In this document: one piece after another, positions 1-6,881 of the stretch
Layout: each line of letters opens with the position of its first letter
Numbering within the stretch: the first letter of the stretch is position 1
From: Candidatus Aegiribacteria sp.
GTDB taxonomy: Bacteria > Fermentibacterota > Fermentibacteria > Fermentibacterales > Fermentibacteraceae
DNA: 12,570 nucleotides
Assembly: GCA_021107345.1 (NCBI GenBank)
Contig: JAIOSX010000352.1
Location: 1-12,570, forward strand
Direction of reading: 5' to 3'
Notes under the pieces: model-generated
Told to the model about the DNA's origin: nothing
The model's input: only the letters and a program-made list of their open reading frames with translations
Databases searched by the model: none
Program-made: the position numbers and the translations under genes

Positions 1-593
1 GATAGCCAGACCCTGTCAAAGCTCAATCCGGTGAGAATACCGTTTGCCATTCTTCTGAAGATCTCACGGACACTCATTATCCTACCCAGTTCCTCCGTGA
101 GATTCCATGTAGCCTCAAGCCTGTTTACTCTGTTTTCAAGATAACCGCAGAGTTTTTCCAGAACGGCTTCTCTATCAGGCGGACTGCCCCGTAATATGCT
201 GTAATCAACACTCGCAGGAGCACTTTCCACGAGAGATCTGCAAAGCTCCACGAACTCCTCGGGACGGACAGGAAGCTCCTTAACACTGTCAGCTCCTGCC
301 CATTCTGCCCTCTTCTGAAGGTAAGCATCAAGACCGGGTATCAACAGGAGAAAGGGAACCTCCGAGGTGGCTGGTTCCCTTTTAAGGTATCGGCATGTTT
401 TCAATCCATCAAGCATAGGAAGAAAATAACCGCAGACTACCAGGGAAGGCGTGGAGACAGCTGTTCTGTCTATTACCTCCATACCCGTTGTACAGGGTAT
501 TACTTCGAATCCGTCCAGTCTGAGCACCTTTACGAAAACCTGGAGAAGACCGGCATCGCTGTCAGCGATTATTACACTTTTATTCCCATGCAT
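1..593 (-). CDS. Response-regulator-like protein with degenerate receiver and start of a GAF-like domain (partial, runs off left edge)
   Basis: The frame is open from an ATG at 593 to the left edge, giving 197 visible residues and no stop. An in-frame TGA lies two codons upstream (599-597), so this ATG is the start. Residues 5-122 follow the receiver (CheY-like) pattern: VIIADSD at 7-13, then LVVCGYFLPMLDG at 51-63, then AGAD at 99-102. The usual phosphoacceptor Asp position is Gly55, the usual Ser/Thr after strand 4 is Ile85, and the usual Lys after strand 5 is Leu107. It should therefore not be switched by normal phosphotransfer. A helical linker (about 138-165) leads to residues 163-197, which resemble the first helix and strand of a GAF domain. 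The output domain is outside the window. It lies 83 bases downstream of ppdK on the same strand and could be co-transcribed with it. The receiver fold is fairly sure; the GAF call is tentative. Confidence 0.8.
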   Translation of the reverse strand, partial: MHGNKSVIIADSDAGLLQVFVKVLRLDGFEVIPCTTGMEVIDRTAVSTPSLVVCGYFLPMLDGLKTCRYLKREPATSEVPFLLLIPGLDAYLQKRAEWAGADSVKELPVRPEEFVELCRSLVESAPASVDYSILRGSPPDREAVLEKLCGYLENRVNRLEATWNLTEELGRIMSVREIFRRMANGILTGLSFDRVWL

Positions 594-640
594 CTTTCAC
601 ACCATCTCCAGGAGGCTGTCCGAGAATGGAGCATCGGCAT
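572..640 (-). CDS. Possible 22-residue leader peptide overlapping the start of the response-regulator gene
   Basis: A short frame starts at the ATG at 640-638 and ends at a TAA at 574-572. It has an excellent Shine-Dalgarno (AGGAGG at 652-647, 6-base gap). It is out of frame with the receiver gene and overlaps its first 22 bases. The receiver ATG itself has only a distant GGAG about 12 bases upstream, so ribosomes finishing this small frame could reinitiate there (translational coupling). The peptide (MPMLHSRTASWRWCERCMGI...) resembles nothing I know, and no regulatory codon run is evident. It may simply be a chance frame behind a ribosome site that serves the larger gene, or it could reflect an indel in the assembly. 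Confidence 0.25.
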   Translation of the reverse strand: MPMLHSRTASWRWCERCMGIKV

Positions 641-646
641 AAGAAA

Positions 647-652
647 CCTCCT
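647..652 (-). promoter_or_regulatory. Strong Shine-Dalgarno AGGAGG upstream of the response-regulator gene
   Basis: AGGAGG on the minus strand sits 6 bases before the ATG at 640 but 53 bases before the receiver ATG at 593. Its ideal spacing favours translation of the 22-codon frame first, which is why that frame is listed. Confidence 0.45.
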
Positions 653-676
653 ATCGGGACAAAACTACGAAGATTA

Positions 677-3451
677 CTATTCCGCTTCAATCTCCGCCTG
701 GGCAGCCGCAAGTTTTGCTACAGGAACCCGGAACGGGGAACAGGAAACGTAATCCAGCCCCGCCGAATTGAAGAAGCAGATTGATTTGGGGTCTCCTCCG
801 TGTTCTCCGCAAACTCCGATTTTTAGGTCAGGTCTGGTTTTACGGCCCTCGATAACTCCTATTTCCACAAAGCGTCCTACACCTTCAATATCTATGGAGG
901 TGAAAGGGTCTTCCTCATAGATGCCCATTTTTACGTAATCCTCAAGGAAAACACTTGCATCATCTCTTGAGAATCCGCATGACATCTGCGTGAGGTCGTT
1001 TGTTCCGAAACTAAAGAAATCAGCGTATTCAGCAATTCTTGCAGCGTCTACGACAGCACGCGGGATTTCTATCATGGTTCCTATCAGGTAGTGAATGTAA
1101 TCATCCCCCAGCCCTCTGCTTCTCAGGATATCATCGATAACATGCTGCGCTCTTTCCCGGGCTATACGCAGTTCCTCGGGATGCCCCACCAGCGGGATCA
1201 TTATTTCAGGTAGTACTTCAGTACCATCCTGCTTCACTTCTATTGCAGCTTCCATGATGGCCTTCACCTGCATATCAGAAACCTCTGGATAAATAAGTCC
1301 CAGTCTGCATCCCCTGTGGCCGAGCATGGGGTTGAATTCGTGGAGCTTTTCGACAATGCTCTTTATTTTTTCAACCGGCAGGTCCATCTCCCTGGCCATC
1401 TCAAGCTGCCCGTCTTCATCCTTTGGCAGGAATTCATGCAGAGGAGGGTCCAGAAGCCTTACGGTACATGGACGTCCATCAAGCTCCCTGAAGATAGCTG
1501 CAAAATCACCCCTTTGCAGAGGCAGCAGTTCGCCAAGGGCTTCATTGTAATCACTAAGGGGTCCTGCAAGCTCTCTTTCTAGGGAGGAAGTATCCCCTTC
1601 GGTAGAGGAGATGAGATTCCTGAGGTTCTTCACCTCTTCGGCAACAAGAATGAGTTTTCGAAATGAAACTATTCTTTCCTCTCCGAAGAACATATGCTCG
1701 GTTCTGCAGAGACCAATGCCTTCCGCTCCGAAATTAACCGCTGTTTTCGTATCACGTACGGTCTCCGCATTTGCTCTGACACCAAGTCTTCTGTATTCAT
1801 CGGCCCATTTCATCATTTCCGAATAATTCTGGTAGAGGGTTGATTCAGAGGGGTCTCCTTCACCGGATGATATGGAGAGTATCTCAGAGGATTTGACATC
1901 CACCTCGCCCGCGAAAATCTCGCCGGTAAAACCGTCAAGAGCTATCAGATCACCCTCACCGATTTTGGTATCTCCGCATATCATCTTCTTCGAACTGCTG
2001 TCTACCAGGAGACTGCTCGCTCCCGCAACGCAGGGAAGCCCCATGCCCCTGGCCACAACGGCCGCATGTGAAGTCATTCCACCGCGGGATGTTATTATTC
2101 CCCTGGAAACCGACATGCCGCCGATATCCTCGGGGCTGGTTTCCTTTCTGCAGAGTATTACGTTTTCTCCTCTTGCAGCCCACTGTTCAGCTGCTTCGGC
2201 GGTGAATACGGCCTTTCCACATGCGCCGCCGGGAGAAGCGCTCAATCCGGTTGTCAGGTAATCCGCATGTTCCTTGCTGGCCCTGTCGAGCACCGGTGCG
2301 AAAAGCTGGTTGAAGCTGGCGGTTGGAACGCGCCCGATGGCTGTCTTTTTGTCTATAAGGCCTTCATTGGCCATATCAACCGCTATGTTAAGCGCTGCGA
2401 AAACTGTTCTTTTACCTGTCCTCGTCTGAAGAAGATAGAGTTTCTTCTCCTGGATAGTGAATTCGATATCCTGCATGTCAAGGTAATGCTCTTCAAGAAT
2501 TGTTCTAATTCGCAACAGCTCATCATAGGCTTCTTCGTTCACGGAGCGAAGTGTGGAAATAGGTTTCGGGGTTCTTATCCCCGCAACAACATCCTCTCCC
2601 TGGGCATTCATCAGGTATTCACCGTAGAATACATTCTCACCGTTTGAAGGGTTCCTGGTGAAACAGACCCCCGTGCCGGAAGCATCGCCCATATTGCCGA
2701 ATACCATTGTCTGAACGTTTACAGCCGTTCCGACAAGGCCTGTTATATCGTTGATCTGCCTGTAACGTCTTGCTCTTGCGTTGTTCCAGGAACCGAAAAC
2801 GGCATCGATCGAGAGTTTCAGCTGATCCCAGGGACTGTCGGGGAAGGGTTTCCCTATCTTCCTGTCGTATATCTTTTTGTATTCAGCTACAACTTCCTTT
2901 AGATCATCGGTGGAGAGTTCGGTATCAAGGTCAACGCCCTTATTGCTTTTAACACCATCAAGCGCCTTCTCGAAGGTATGATGAGGAATTCCCATAACCA
3001 CATCACCGAACATCTGTATGAACCTTCTATACGCGTCAAGTACGAATCTGGGATTGCCTGTTTTGCTTATCAGCGATTTGATGGAGTTTTCATTAAGACC
3101 GAGGTTCAATACTGTATCCATCATCCCGGGCATGGAAACAGCCGCACCGCTCCTTACAGAAACCAGAAGAGGTTCTTCACCGGAACCGAATTTCCTGCCC
3201 GTGACCGACTCAAGTAGAACAAGCTTTTCCTTTACCTGCTCTTCAAGACCATCCGGCCACATTCCTTCCGGACCATCTGTGTAATAACCGGAACACGCCT
3301 CTGTGGATATTGTGAAACCAGGTGGTACAGGAAGACCAAGTTTGGTCATTTCAGCCAGGTTGGCACCCTTGCCGCCCAGTAATTCCTTCTGTGTGCGGTT
3401 ACCCTCTGTTTCATCGCCTCCAAAGAAATAGACATATTTCTTCTGATTCAT
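677..3451 (-). CDS. ppdK: Pyruvate, phosphate dikinase
   Basis: Complete 924-residue PPDK, which interconverts PEP, AMP and PPi with pyruvate, ATP and Pi in the cytoplasm. The N-terminal ATP-grasp domain opens with the LLGGKGANLAEM signature (24-35) and GLPVPPGFTI (39-48). The swivelling phosphohistidine domain carries GGMTSHAAVVARGMGLPCV at 457-475, with His462 as the phosphorylated residue. The C-terminal PEP/pyruvate TIM barrel shows the LCRTEHMFF (581-589) and LLDPPLHEFLP (666-676) blocks and ends in the GVCGEHGGDP motif (879-888), where Cys881 is the expected acid/base residue. The family is usually about 870-890 residues; the extra length seems to come mainly from an insert at roughly 600-645. 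The ATG at 3451 has a GAAAGG ribosome site with a 6-base gap. The partial receiver gene follows on the same strand. PPDK use suggests PPi-linked glycolysis or gluconeogenesis. The call is certain; reaction direction in vivo is not visible. Confidence 0.97.
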   Translation of the reverse strand: MNQKKYVYFFGGDETEGNRTQKELLGGKGANLAEMTKLGLPVPPGFTISTEACSGYYTDGPEGMWPDGLEEQVKEKLVLLESVTGRKFGSGEEPLLVSVRSGAAVSMPGMMDTVLNLGLNENSIKSLISKTGNPRFVLDAYRRFIQMFGDVVMGIPHHTFEKALDGVKSNKGVDLDTELSTDDLKEVVAEYKKIYDRKIGKPFPDSPWDQLKLSIDAVFGSWNNARARRYRQINDITGLVGTAVNVQTMVFGNMGDASGTGVCFTRNPSNGENVFYGEYLMNAQGEDVVAGIRTPKPISTLRSVNEEAYDELLRIRTILEEHYLDMQDIEFTIQEKKLYLLQTRTGKRTVFAALNIAVDMANEGLIDKKTAIGRVPTASFNQLFAPVLDRASKEHADYLTTGLSASPGGACGKAVFTAEAAEQWAARGENVILCRKETSPEDIGGMSVSRGIITSRGGMTSHAAVVARGMGLPCVAGASSLLVDSSSKKMICGDTKIGEGDLIALDGFTGEIFAGEVDVKSSEILSISSGEGDPSESTLYQNYSEMMKWADEYRRLGVRANAETVRDTKTAVNFGAEGIGLCRTEHMFFGEERIVSFRKLILVAEEVKNLRNLISSTEGDTSSLERELAGPLSDYNEALGELLPLQRGDFAAIFRELDGRPCTVRLLDPPLHEFLPKDEDGQLEMAREMDLPVEKIKSIVEKLHEFNPMLGHRGCRLGLIYPEVSDMQVKAIMEAAIEVKQDGTEVLPEIMIPLVGHPEELRIARERAQHVIDDILRSRGLGDDYIHYLIGTMIEIPRAVVDAARIAEYADFFSFGTNDLTQMSCGFSRDDASVFLEDYVKMGIYEEDPFTSIDIEGVGRFVEIGVIEGRKTRPDLKIGVCGEHGGDPKSICFFNSAGLDYVSCSPFRVPVAKLAAAQAEIEAE

Positions 3452-3492
3452 GCAGTACCTTTCTTATGTAAAGTAGAAATTTGCGAACTGGT

Positions 3493-3522
3493 AATATAAG
3501 GAAAAAGTAGGCATCAAGTCTA
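3493..3522 (-). promoter_or_regulatory. Candidate promoter for ppdK
   Basis: On the minus strand, TAGACT (3522-3517) and TATATT (3498-3493) are 18 bases apart, matching 4 and 5 of 6 bases of the sigma70-type consensus. Transcription would begin near 3486, leaving a leader of about 35 bases before the ppdK ATG. It rests on hexamer matching only. Confidence 0.3.
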
Positions 3523-3524
3523 CT
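3506..3524. promoter_or_regulatory. Short inverted repeat overlapping the ppdK promoter
   Basis: AGTAG (3506-3510) and CTACT (3520-3524) are perfect 5-base inverted arms around a 9-base centre. They lie in and beside the candidate -35 of ppdK, where a repressor site would be expected. Arms this short can occur by chance. Confidence 0.2.
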
Positions 3525-3554
3525 ATCAACACCCTCTAAAAGACCAATAGAAGA

Positions 3555-3567
3555 TTCCTGGCAGGAA
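3555..3567. promoter_or_regulatory. Perfect 13-base palindrome (operator-like)
   Basis: TTCCTGGCAGGAA has perfect 6-base arms around a single central base. It lies in the divergent intergenic region, about 70 bases upstream of the predicted ppdK transcription start and about 95 upstream of that of the DUF1353 gene, so it could bind a dimeric regulator acting on either gene. No regulator can be named from the sequence. Confidence 0.3.
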
Positions 3568-3596
3568 GTGTTATGAAAGAATGTCAGGGTTTTCTA

Positions 3597-3628
3597 AGGT
3601 AACACATCAGTACTTACCTGAATTACCT
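3597..3628. promoter_or_regulatory. Cluster of three AGGTAA hexamers upstream of the DUF1353 gene
   Basis: AGGTAA occurs at 3597-3602 on the plus strand, and its complement TTACCT at 3614-3619 and again at 3623-3628. The last two form a direct repeat with a 3-base spacer (9-base period). The first and second form an inverted repeat around 11 bases. The same AGGTAA-N3-AGGTAA layout recurs at 4214-4228 upstream of the CotH gene, which makes a shared regulator plausible. Confidence 0.4.
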
Positions 3629-3642
3629 CTTTCCACTATATT
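3614..3642 (+). promoter_or_regulatory. Candidate promoter for the DUF1353 gene
   Basis: A TATATT -10 hexamer (3637-3642) is preceded, 17 bases upstream, by TTACCT at 3614-3619. The -35 match is poor (3 of 6), and that element belongs to the AGGTAA/TTACCT cluster, so a bound activator may replace -35 contacts. Predicted start is near 3649, about 30 bases before the ATG. Confidence 0.4.
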
Positions 3643-3678
3643 GATTATGGATTGCTCTTTACTGAACAGAGGTTGTTT

Positions 3679-4170
3679 ATGAGCGTTTTTACGGAACTGC
3701 TGGTAGTCTCCCCGCTCTCTGACGGAAAGACATGGGTAATTCTGCGACCCTTCAGTTATGATGTGGGGAATATCGGTAGCGGTGATACGGTAAGTGTAAG
3801 AACGGGTTTTATGACGGATTTTGCTTCGATACCAAGACTTCTATGGATCTTCCTTCCCTGCTGGGGTAAATATGGAAACGCTGCCGTAATTCACGACTGG
3901 CTGTACTGGACGCAAAGACGCTCAAGGAAAGAGGCTGACGGAATCATGCTTGAAGGAATGAGGGTATTGAAAGTCCCATGCTGGCAAAAATATCCCATCT
4001 ACATCACGGTTCGGACATTCGGCTGGATGGCCTGGAAACGTAACCAGTGGGACAGGGATGCCGGCTTCAAACGGGTTCTCATCAACTACAGGCTCAAGAC
4101 AGGCTACCGACTCAACCGCCCCGGCCTTATGTCCAGAACCCTCAAGCACCTCCGGAACCGTTCTTCCTGA
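3679..4170 (+). CDS. DUF1353 family protein
   Basis: A 163-residue protein. I start it at the ATG at 3679 because AGAGG (3668-3672) sits 6 bases upstream; in-frame TTG codons at 3652 and 3673 are less likely. The DUF1353 pattern is clear: an N-terminal beta-rich part, then TGFMTDFASIPR (42-53), a hydrophobic helix segment with PCWGKYGNAAVIHDWLYW (60-77), a conserved Asp in RKEADGIMLEGM (83-94), and VRTFGWMAWKR (111-121). Members are most often found in phages and prophages and their role is not established. The conserved DFAS, HDW and Asp residues suggest a metal or catalytic site, which I infer rather than know. The basic tail (about 127-163) is beyond the usual domain. No phage genes surround it. 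It stands as a single gene, divergent from ppdK, 113 bases before CotH. Confidence 0.8.
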   Translation: MSVFTELLVVSPLSDGKTWVILRPFSYDVGNIGSGDTVSVRTGFMTDFASIPRLLWIFLPCWGKYGNAAVIHDWLYWTQRRSRKEADGIMLEGMRVLKVPCWQKYPIYITVRTFGWMAWKRNQWDRDAGFKRVLINYRLKTGYRLNRPGLMSRTLKHLRNRSS

Positions 4171-4213
4171 ATCACGCTTTATAATTGAGAATAGTAACCA
4201 TAAATACGTGAAT

Positions 4214-4228
4214 AGGTAAGATAGGTAA
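4214..4228 (+). promoter_or_regulatory. AGGTAA direct repeat upstream of the CotH gene
   Basis: Two perfect copies of a 9-base unit, ATAGGTAAG, stand in tandem at 4212-4229. The hexamer copies are at 4214-4219 and 4223-4228 with a 3-base spacer, the same spacing as upstream of the DUF1353 gene but in the opposite orientation to its pair at 3614-3628. Confidence 0.4.
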
Positions 4229-4251
4229 GTCGGACCTTGATTATGTATATT
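4223..4251 (+). promoter_or_regulatory. Candidate promoter for the CotH-led operon
   Basis: TATATT at 4246-4251 follows the second AGGTAA by exactly 17 bases, so the repeat occupies the -35 position. Predicted start is near 4258, about 26 bases before the ATG. An alternative pairing is TTGATT (4237-4242), 18 bases, TTATAT (4261-4266); its -10 is weaker and would leave almost no leader. Confidence 0.35.
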
Positions 4252-4283
4252 CTCCTTATCTTATATCACTTTGAAAGAGGGCC

Positions 4284-6788
4284 ATGCAGATTGTTCTGAG
4301 CGCGATAATTCTTCTGGGCAGCCAGGGTACACTGGACAGTTATCATCTGTATATAGATCAATACTATCTTGACAGTCTTTATGCTGATTCGCTGGCTGAC
4401 CTGCAGTTTCCGGCTTTTATTGAAACCCCGGCAGGATCCTGCAGCTGTCTTGCGGGATTCAGGGGTGGCACTTCTCTCGAGAAACCCAAAAAAAGCTGGA
4501 AGATCGAATTGTCTGATCCTGCAATGCTGAACGCATCGCACGTTCTGCTCGATGCCCAGTACAGAGACCTATCTCTGATGCGAAATGTTCTCGGTCTTAT
4601 GCTGTCGAGAAGGCTGGGCTTCCCGGCTCCCCTTACGGAGCATGTTGAGTTCTATATAAATGACATTTATTACGGCGTTTACGTTCAGGTCGAAAGAATT
4701 GATGAATATTTCTACAGCAGGAACAACATAGGTTACGACCCCCTATTCAAATCAATATCTCATCTTGGCAGATTCGTCTGGCAGCCATGTGATACCCTTG
4801 GAACATCGGGTTTTGATTCTGAGCGGGGCAGCGATGAATATCTTCCCCTGTTAAGAAGCCTTATTGATAAGGTAAACCTTCGCTCACCCTTGTCGCTTTA
4901 TATCGAGGATTTCATCTCAAATGCCGCAATCAGCCTGGCCATAAGGGATGAGGACGCAATCATAAAGAATTACTATCTGCATCTCCCTCCGGAAGATATC
5001 TGGAGGTACTACCCCTGGGACAGAGATGCTTCTTTCGGCAACAGATGGGATGGTGAATACGAGCCCCAGTGGGTTGAGGCTACATCGATGTACTGCTTCG
5101 AGATATCATCACTGCTTACCAATCTCTTCTTCAACAGCGAGAATCGGATCATGTTTGAGGACTACATGCTTCAGATCGCTGCGATCATGGAGAATGATAT
5201 TCCAACCGTCATTGACTCCATTTACCTCGAAATAAGGCAAAGTGTATATGCTGATACAATGAAAAAGGGAACAAACGCGGATTTTGATGAAGCAGTTGAT
5301 ATTCTCCGCAGTTCCATAATCGAACGAGCTGATTTCCTTCCTAATATAGCGGAAGCTCCCGCCCCACTGGAAGTTGTATCAATGACCCTTTCGCAGTGGG
5401 ATTTCCAACCCGGAAGTAATACAGATTCGGTAACGGTAACAATCGAGTTTGAGCAGCCTCCATCTATGGTGAGGGCATACTGGTGGAGTAACTGGTCGGA
5501 TGAGCACTATTTCTCTTTAAACCCGAATGGTTCATCCAACCGTGTGTGGAACAGAACCGTTGCTTTTCCGCCCGATGAAGATCATATGATATTCGCCATT
5601 GTCTATTTTGTTGATACCCCGATGAATCAGGCAGAGTTCTACTACCCTTTCTACGGCTTCCCTACTTCTACTGCGCGGAGGGTCTGTGCACCAACGGCAA
5701 GAAGGAGTGAATACTCCGCTCATCACGATGATCTGGTAATACTTGCCCCCATCAGATACACATCATTTCTCTGGTCCATTCCCGTTGTAAACACGTCCTC
5801 AATCCTCCAGGACATTTCCTTCTACGGATTCCAGGTAGGTGATCCTCCGGCCAGACTCTTCGCACCGGAGGACGCATCAATCCCCCCTGGGGATACCCTG
5901 TACCTTACAAACAGCGAAGAACTTTTGAACAGAATGCTTCCCGATGAGAACATATTCGGAAATCTCGTAGTGGATTCTCCCGCCCGGACCGAACTCATAA
6001 TTCTTGATCCATCATGGGCAACCGCCGCAACTATAATTTTGGGTGAGGAAGTACAATCCGGAGAATCGAACCTGCCGGTAATACTCTCGGAGATTTGTTA
6101 CAGTGGTAATGCAGGTGACTGGATAGAATTATTCAATCCGGGAATAAATTGCGCGGATCTTTCCGGATTTCTTATTATTGACGGCCAGAATCATCTATGC
6201 ATGCTTCCGGAGGATCTGATAATAAATCCCAAGGATTACCTGGTTATCTGCGAATCCTACGATTCCTTCTATTCAGTTCACGGATCGGATATAGATGTAA
6301 TTCAGGGAATTAATTTCGGACTGAACGATGAAAAGGATGGAGTATCTCTCCTTGATGAAGATAAGCCTGTTTTTTCAGTAATGTACGACAATGCAACCTG
6401 GCCTATTTCAGACGACTGCGTACTATCGCTTATTTCACCCGGATTACCTCTGGCAGAAGCGTCGAGCTGGGAGGGCGTTGCGCTGCCTGGAACTCCCGGA
6501 GCTCCAAATCCCGGATGGCCGACCATCGTTCTTAATCCACTGATTAAATCGCTGCGACCTAATCCGGTTTTATCTTCATTTTCCCTTGATTACGTCATTC
6601 CGAATGTACCGGGAGAAGTACTCGTTTACGATATTTCAGGAAGACTTGTAGTTCAGCCGCAACTACTTGACAGTTTTAAGGGCAGTTATTCCTGCGATCT
6701 CCCCGAATCACTGAGACCGGGTGTATATTTTGCTGTAATTCGATCAGCCGGAGGCCTTACGTCCCGCAAATTTATTCTTCTGCGATGA
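4284..6788 (+). CDS. Secreted CotH-family kinase with lamin-tail domain and C-terminal sorting domain
   Basis: 834 residues. An in-frame TGA at 4272 and an AGAGG ribosome site just before fix the ATG at 4284. Residues 1-15 form a short hydrophobic leader without a basic residue, an odd signal peptide. The CotH domain spans about 20-355: KKSWKIEL (69-76), RNVLGLMLSRRLGFP (100-114), FYINDIYYGVYVQVERIDE (123-141) and WDRDASFGNRWDG (245-257), whose Asp246/Asp248 are the likely metal-binding residues. CotH proteins are atypical protein kinases known from spore coats and secreted proteins. About 360-590 is beta-rich and may hold an Ig-like and a divergent LTD-like unit. A lamin-tail domain follows (about 597-742: VILSEICYS, DWIELFNP). 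The end (about 753-834: SLRPNP, LVYDISGRLV, GVYFAVI, RKFILLR) looks like a FlgD/Por-type sorting domain. It leads the porin, VTC and DUF4956 genes, so a cell-surface substrate linked to phosphate handling is possible. The substrate is unknown. Confidence 0.88.
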   Translation: MQIVLSAIILLGSQGTLDSYHLYIDQYYLDSLYADSLADLQFPAFIETPAGSCSCLAGFRGGTSLEKPKKSWKIELSDPAMLNASHVLLDAQYRDLSLMRNVLGLMLSRRLGFPAPLTEHVEFYINDIYYGVYVQVERIDEYFYSRNNIGYDPLFKSISHLGRFVWQPCDTLGTSGFDSERGSDEYLPLLRSLIDKVNLRSPLSLYIEDFISNAAISLAIRDEDAIIKNYYLHLPPEDIWRYYPWDRDASFGNRWDGEYEPQWVEATSMYCFEISSLLTNLFFNSENRIMFEDYMLQIAAIMENDIPTVIDSIYLEIRQSVYADTMKKGTNADFDEAVDILRSSIIERADFLPNIAEAPAPLEVVSMTLSQWDFQPGSNTDSVTVTIEFEQPPSMVRAYWWSNWSDEHYFSLNPNGSSNRVWNRTVAFPPDEDHMIFAIVYFVDTPMNQAEFYYPFYGFPTSTARRVCAPTARRSEYSAHHDDLVILAPIRYTSFLWSIPVVNTSSILQDISFYGFQVGDPPARLFAPEDASIPPGDTLYLTNSEELLNRMLPDENIFGNLVVDSPARTELIILDPSWATAATIILGEEVQSGESNLPVILSEICYSGNAGDWIELFNPGINCADLSGFLIIDGQNHLCMLPEDLIINPKDYLVICESYDSFYSVHGSDIDVIQGINFGLNDEKDGVSLLDEDKPVFSVMYDNATWPISDDCVLSLISPGLPLAEASSWEGVALPGTPGAPNPGWPTIVLNPLIKSLRPNPVLSSFSLDYVIPNVPGEVLVYDISGRLVVQPQLLDSFKGSYSCDLPESLRPGVYFAVIRSAGGLTSRKFILLR

Positions 6789-6881
6789 ACCGATTCTATT
6801 ACGACTGGAGCTGTATTTTGTGGTAAGTTATGATTATACTTCAAGGTTGATTAACCTGATCGTGGAATTGGGAAGGGAAAA
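6789..6881 (+). other. Intergenic gap before the porin gene with a weak promoter-like -10 and a small hairpin
   Basis: The 93 bases contain TATACT at 6835-6840 (5 of 6 for a -10), with only a weak TGTATT 17 bases upstream. A small inverted repeat follows, AGGTT (6844-6848) and AACCT (6853-6857) around GATT. A GGAAGGG ribosome site (6871-6877) serves the next gene. There is no terminator-like hairpin with a T run, so read-through from CotH is likely; an internal promoter is possible. Confidence 0.25.

Noticed and set aside
125..331. 68-codon minus-strand frame near the left edge
   Set aside because: It is out of phase with the receiver-like frame that is open from 593 to the edge and shows clear domain features.
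1872..2261. 129-codon plus-strand open frame, and other plus-strand frames of 60-126 codons at 1316-3284
   Set aside because: They all lie antisense to the highly conserved ppdK and encode no recognisable domain.
3652..3678. Extension of the DUF1353 protein to an upstream TTG start
   Set aside because: The TTG has no ribosome site at the right distance, whereas the ATG at 3679 has AGAGG 6 bases upstream and fits the family start.
4212..4229. CRISPR-like or mobile-element repeat
   Set aside because: Only two 9-base units without spacers or flanking inverted repeats; a regulator site is the simpler reading.
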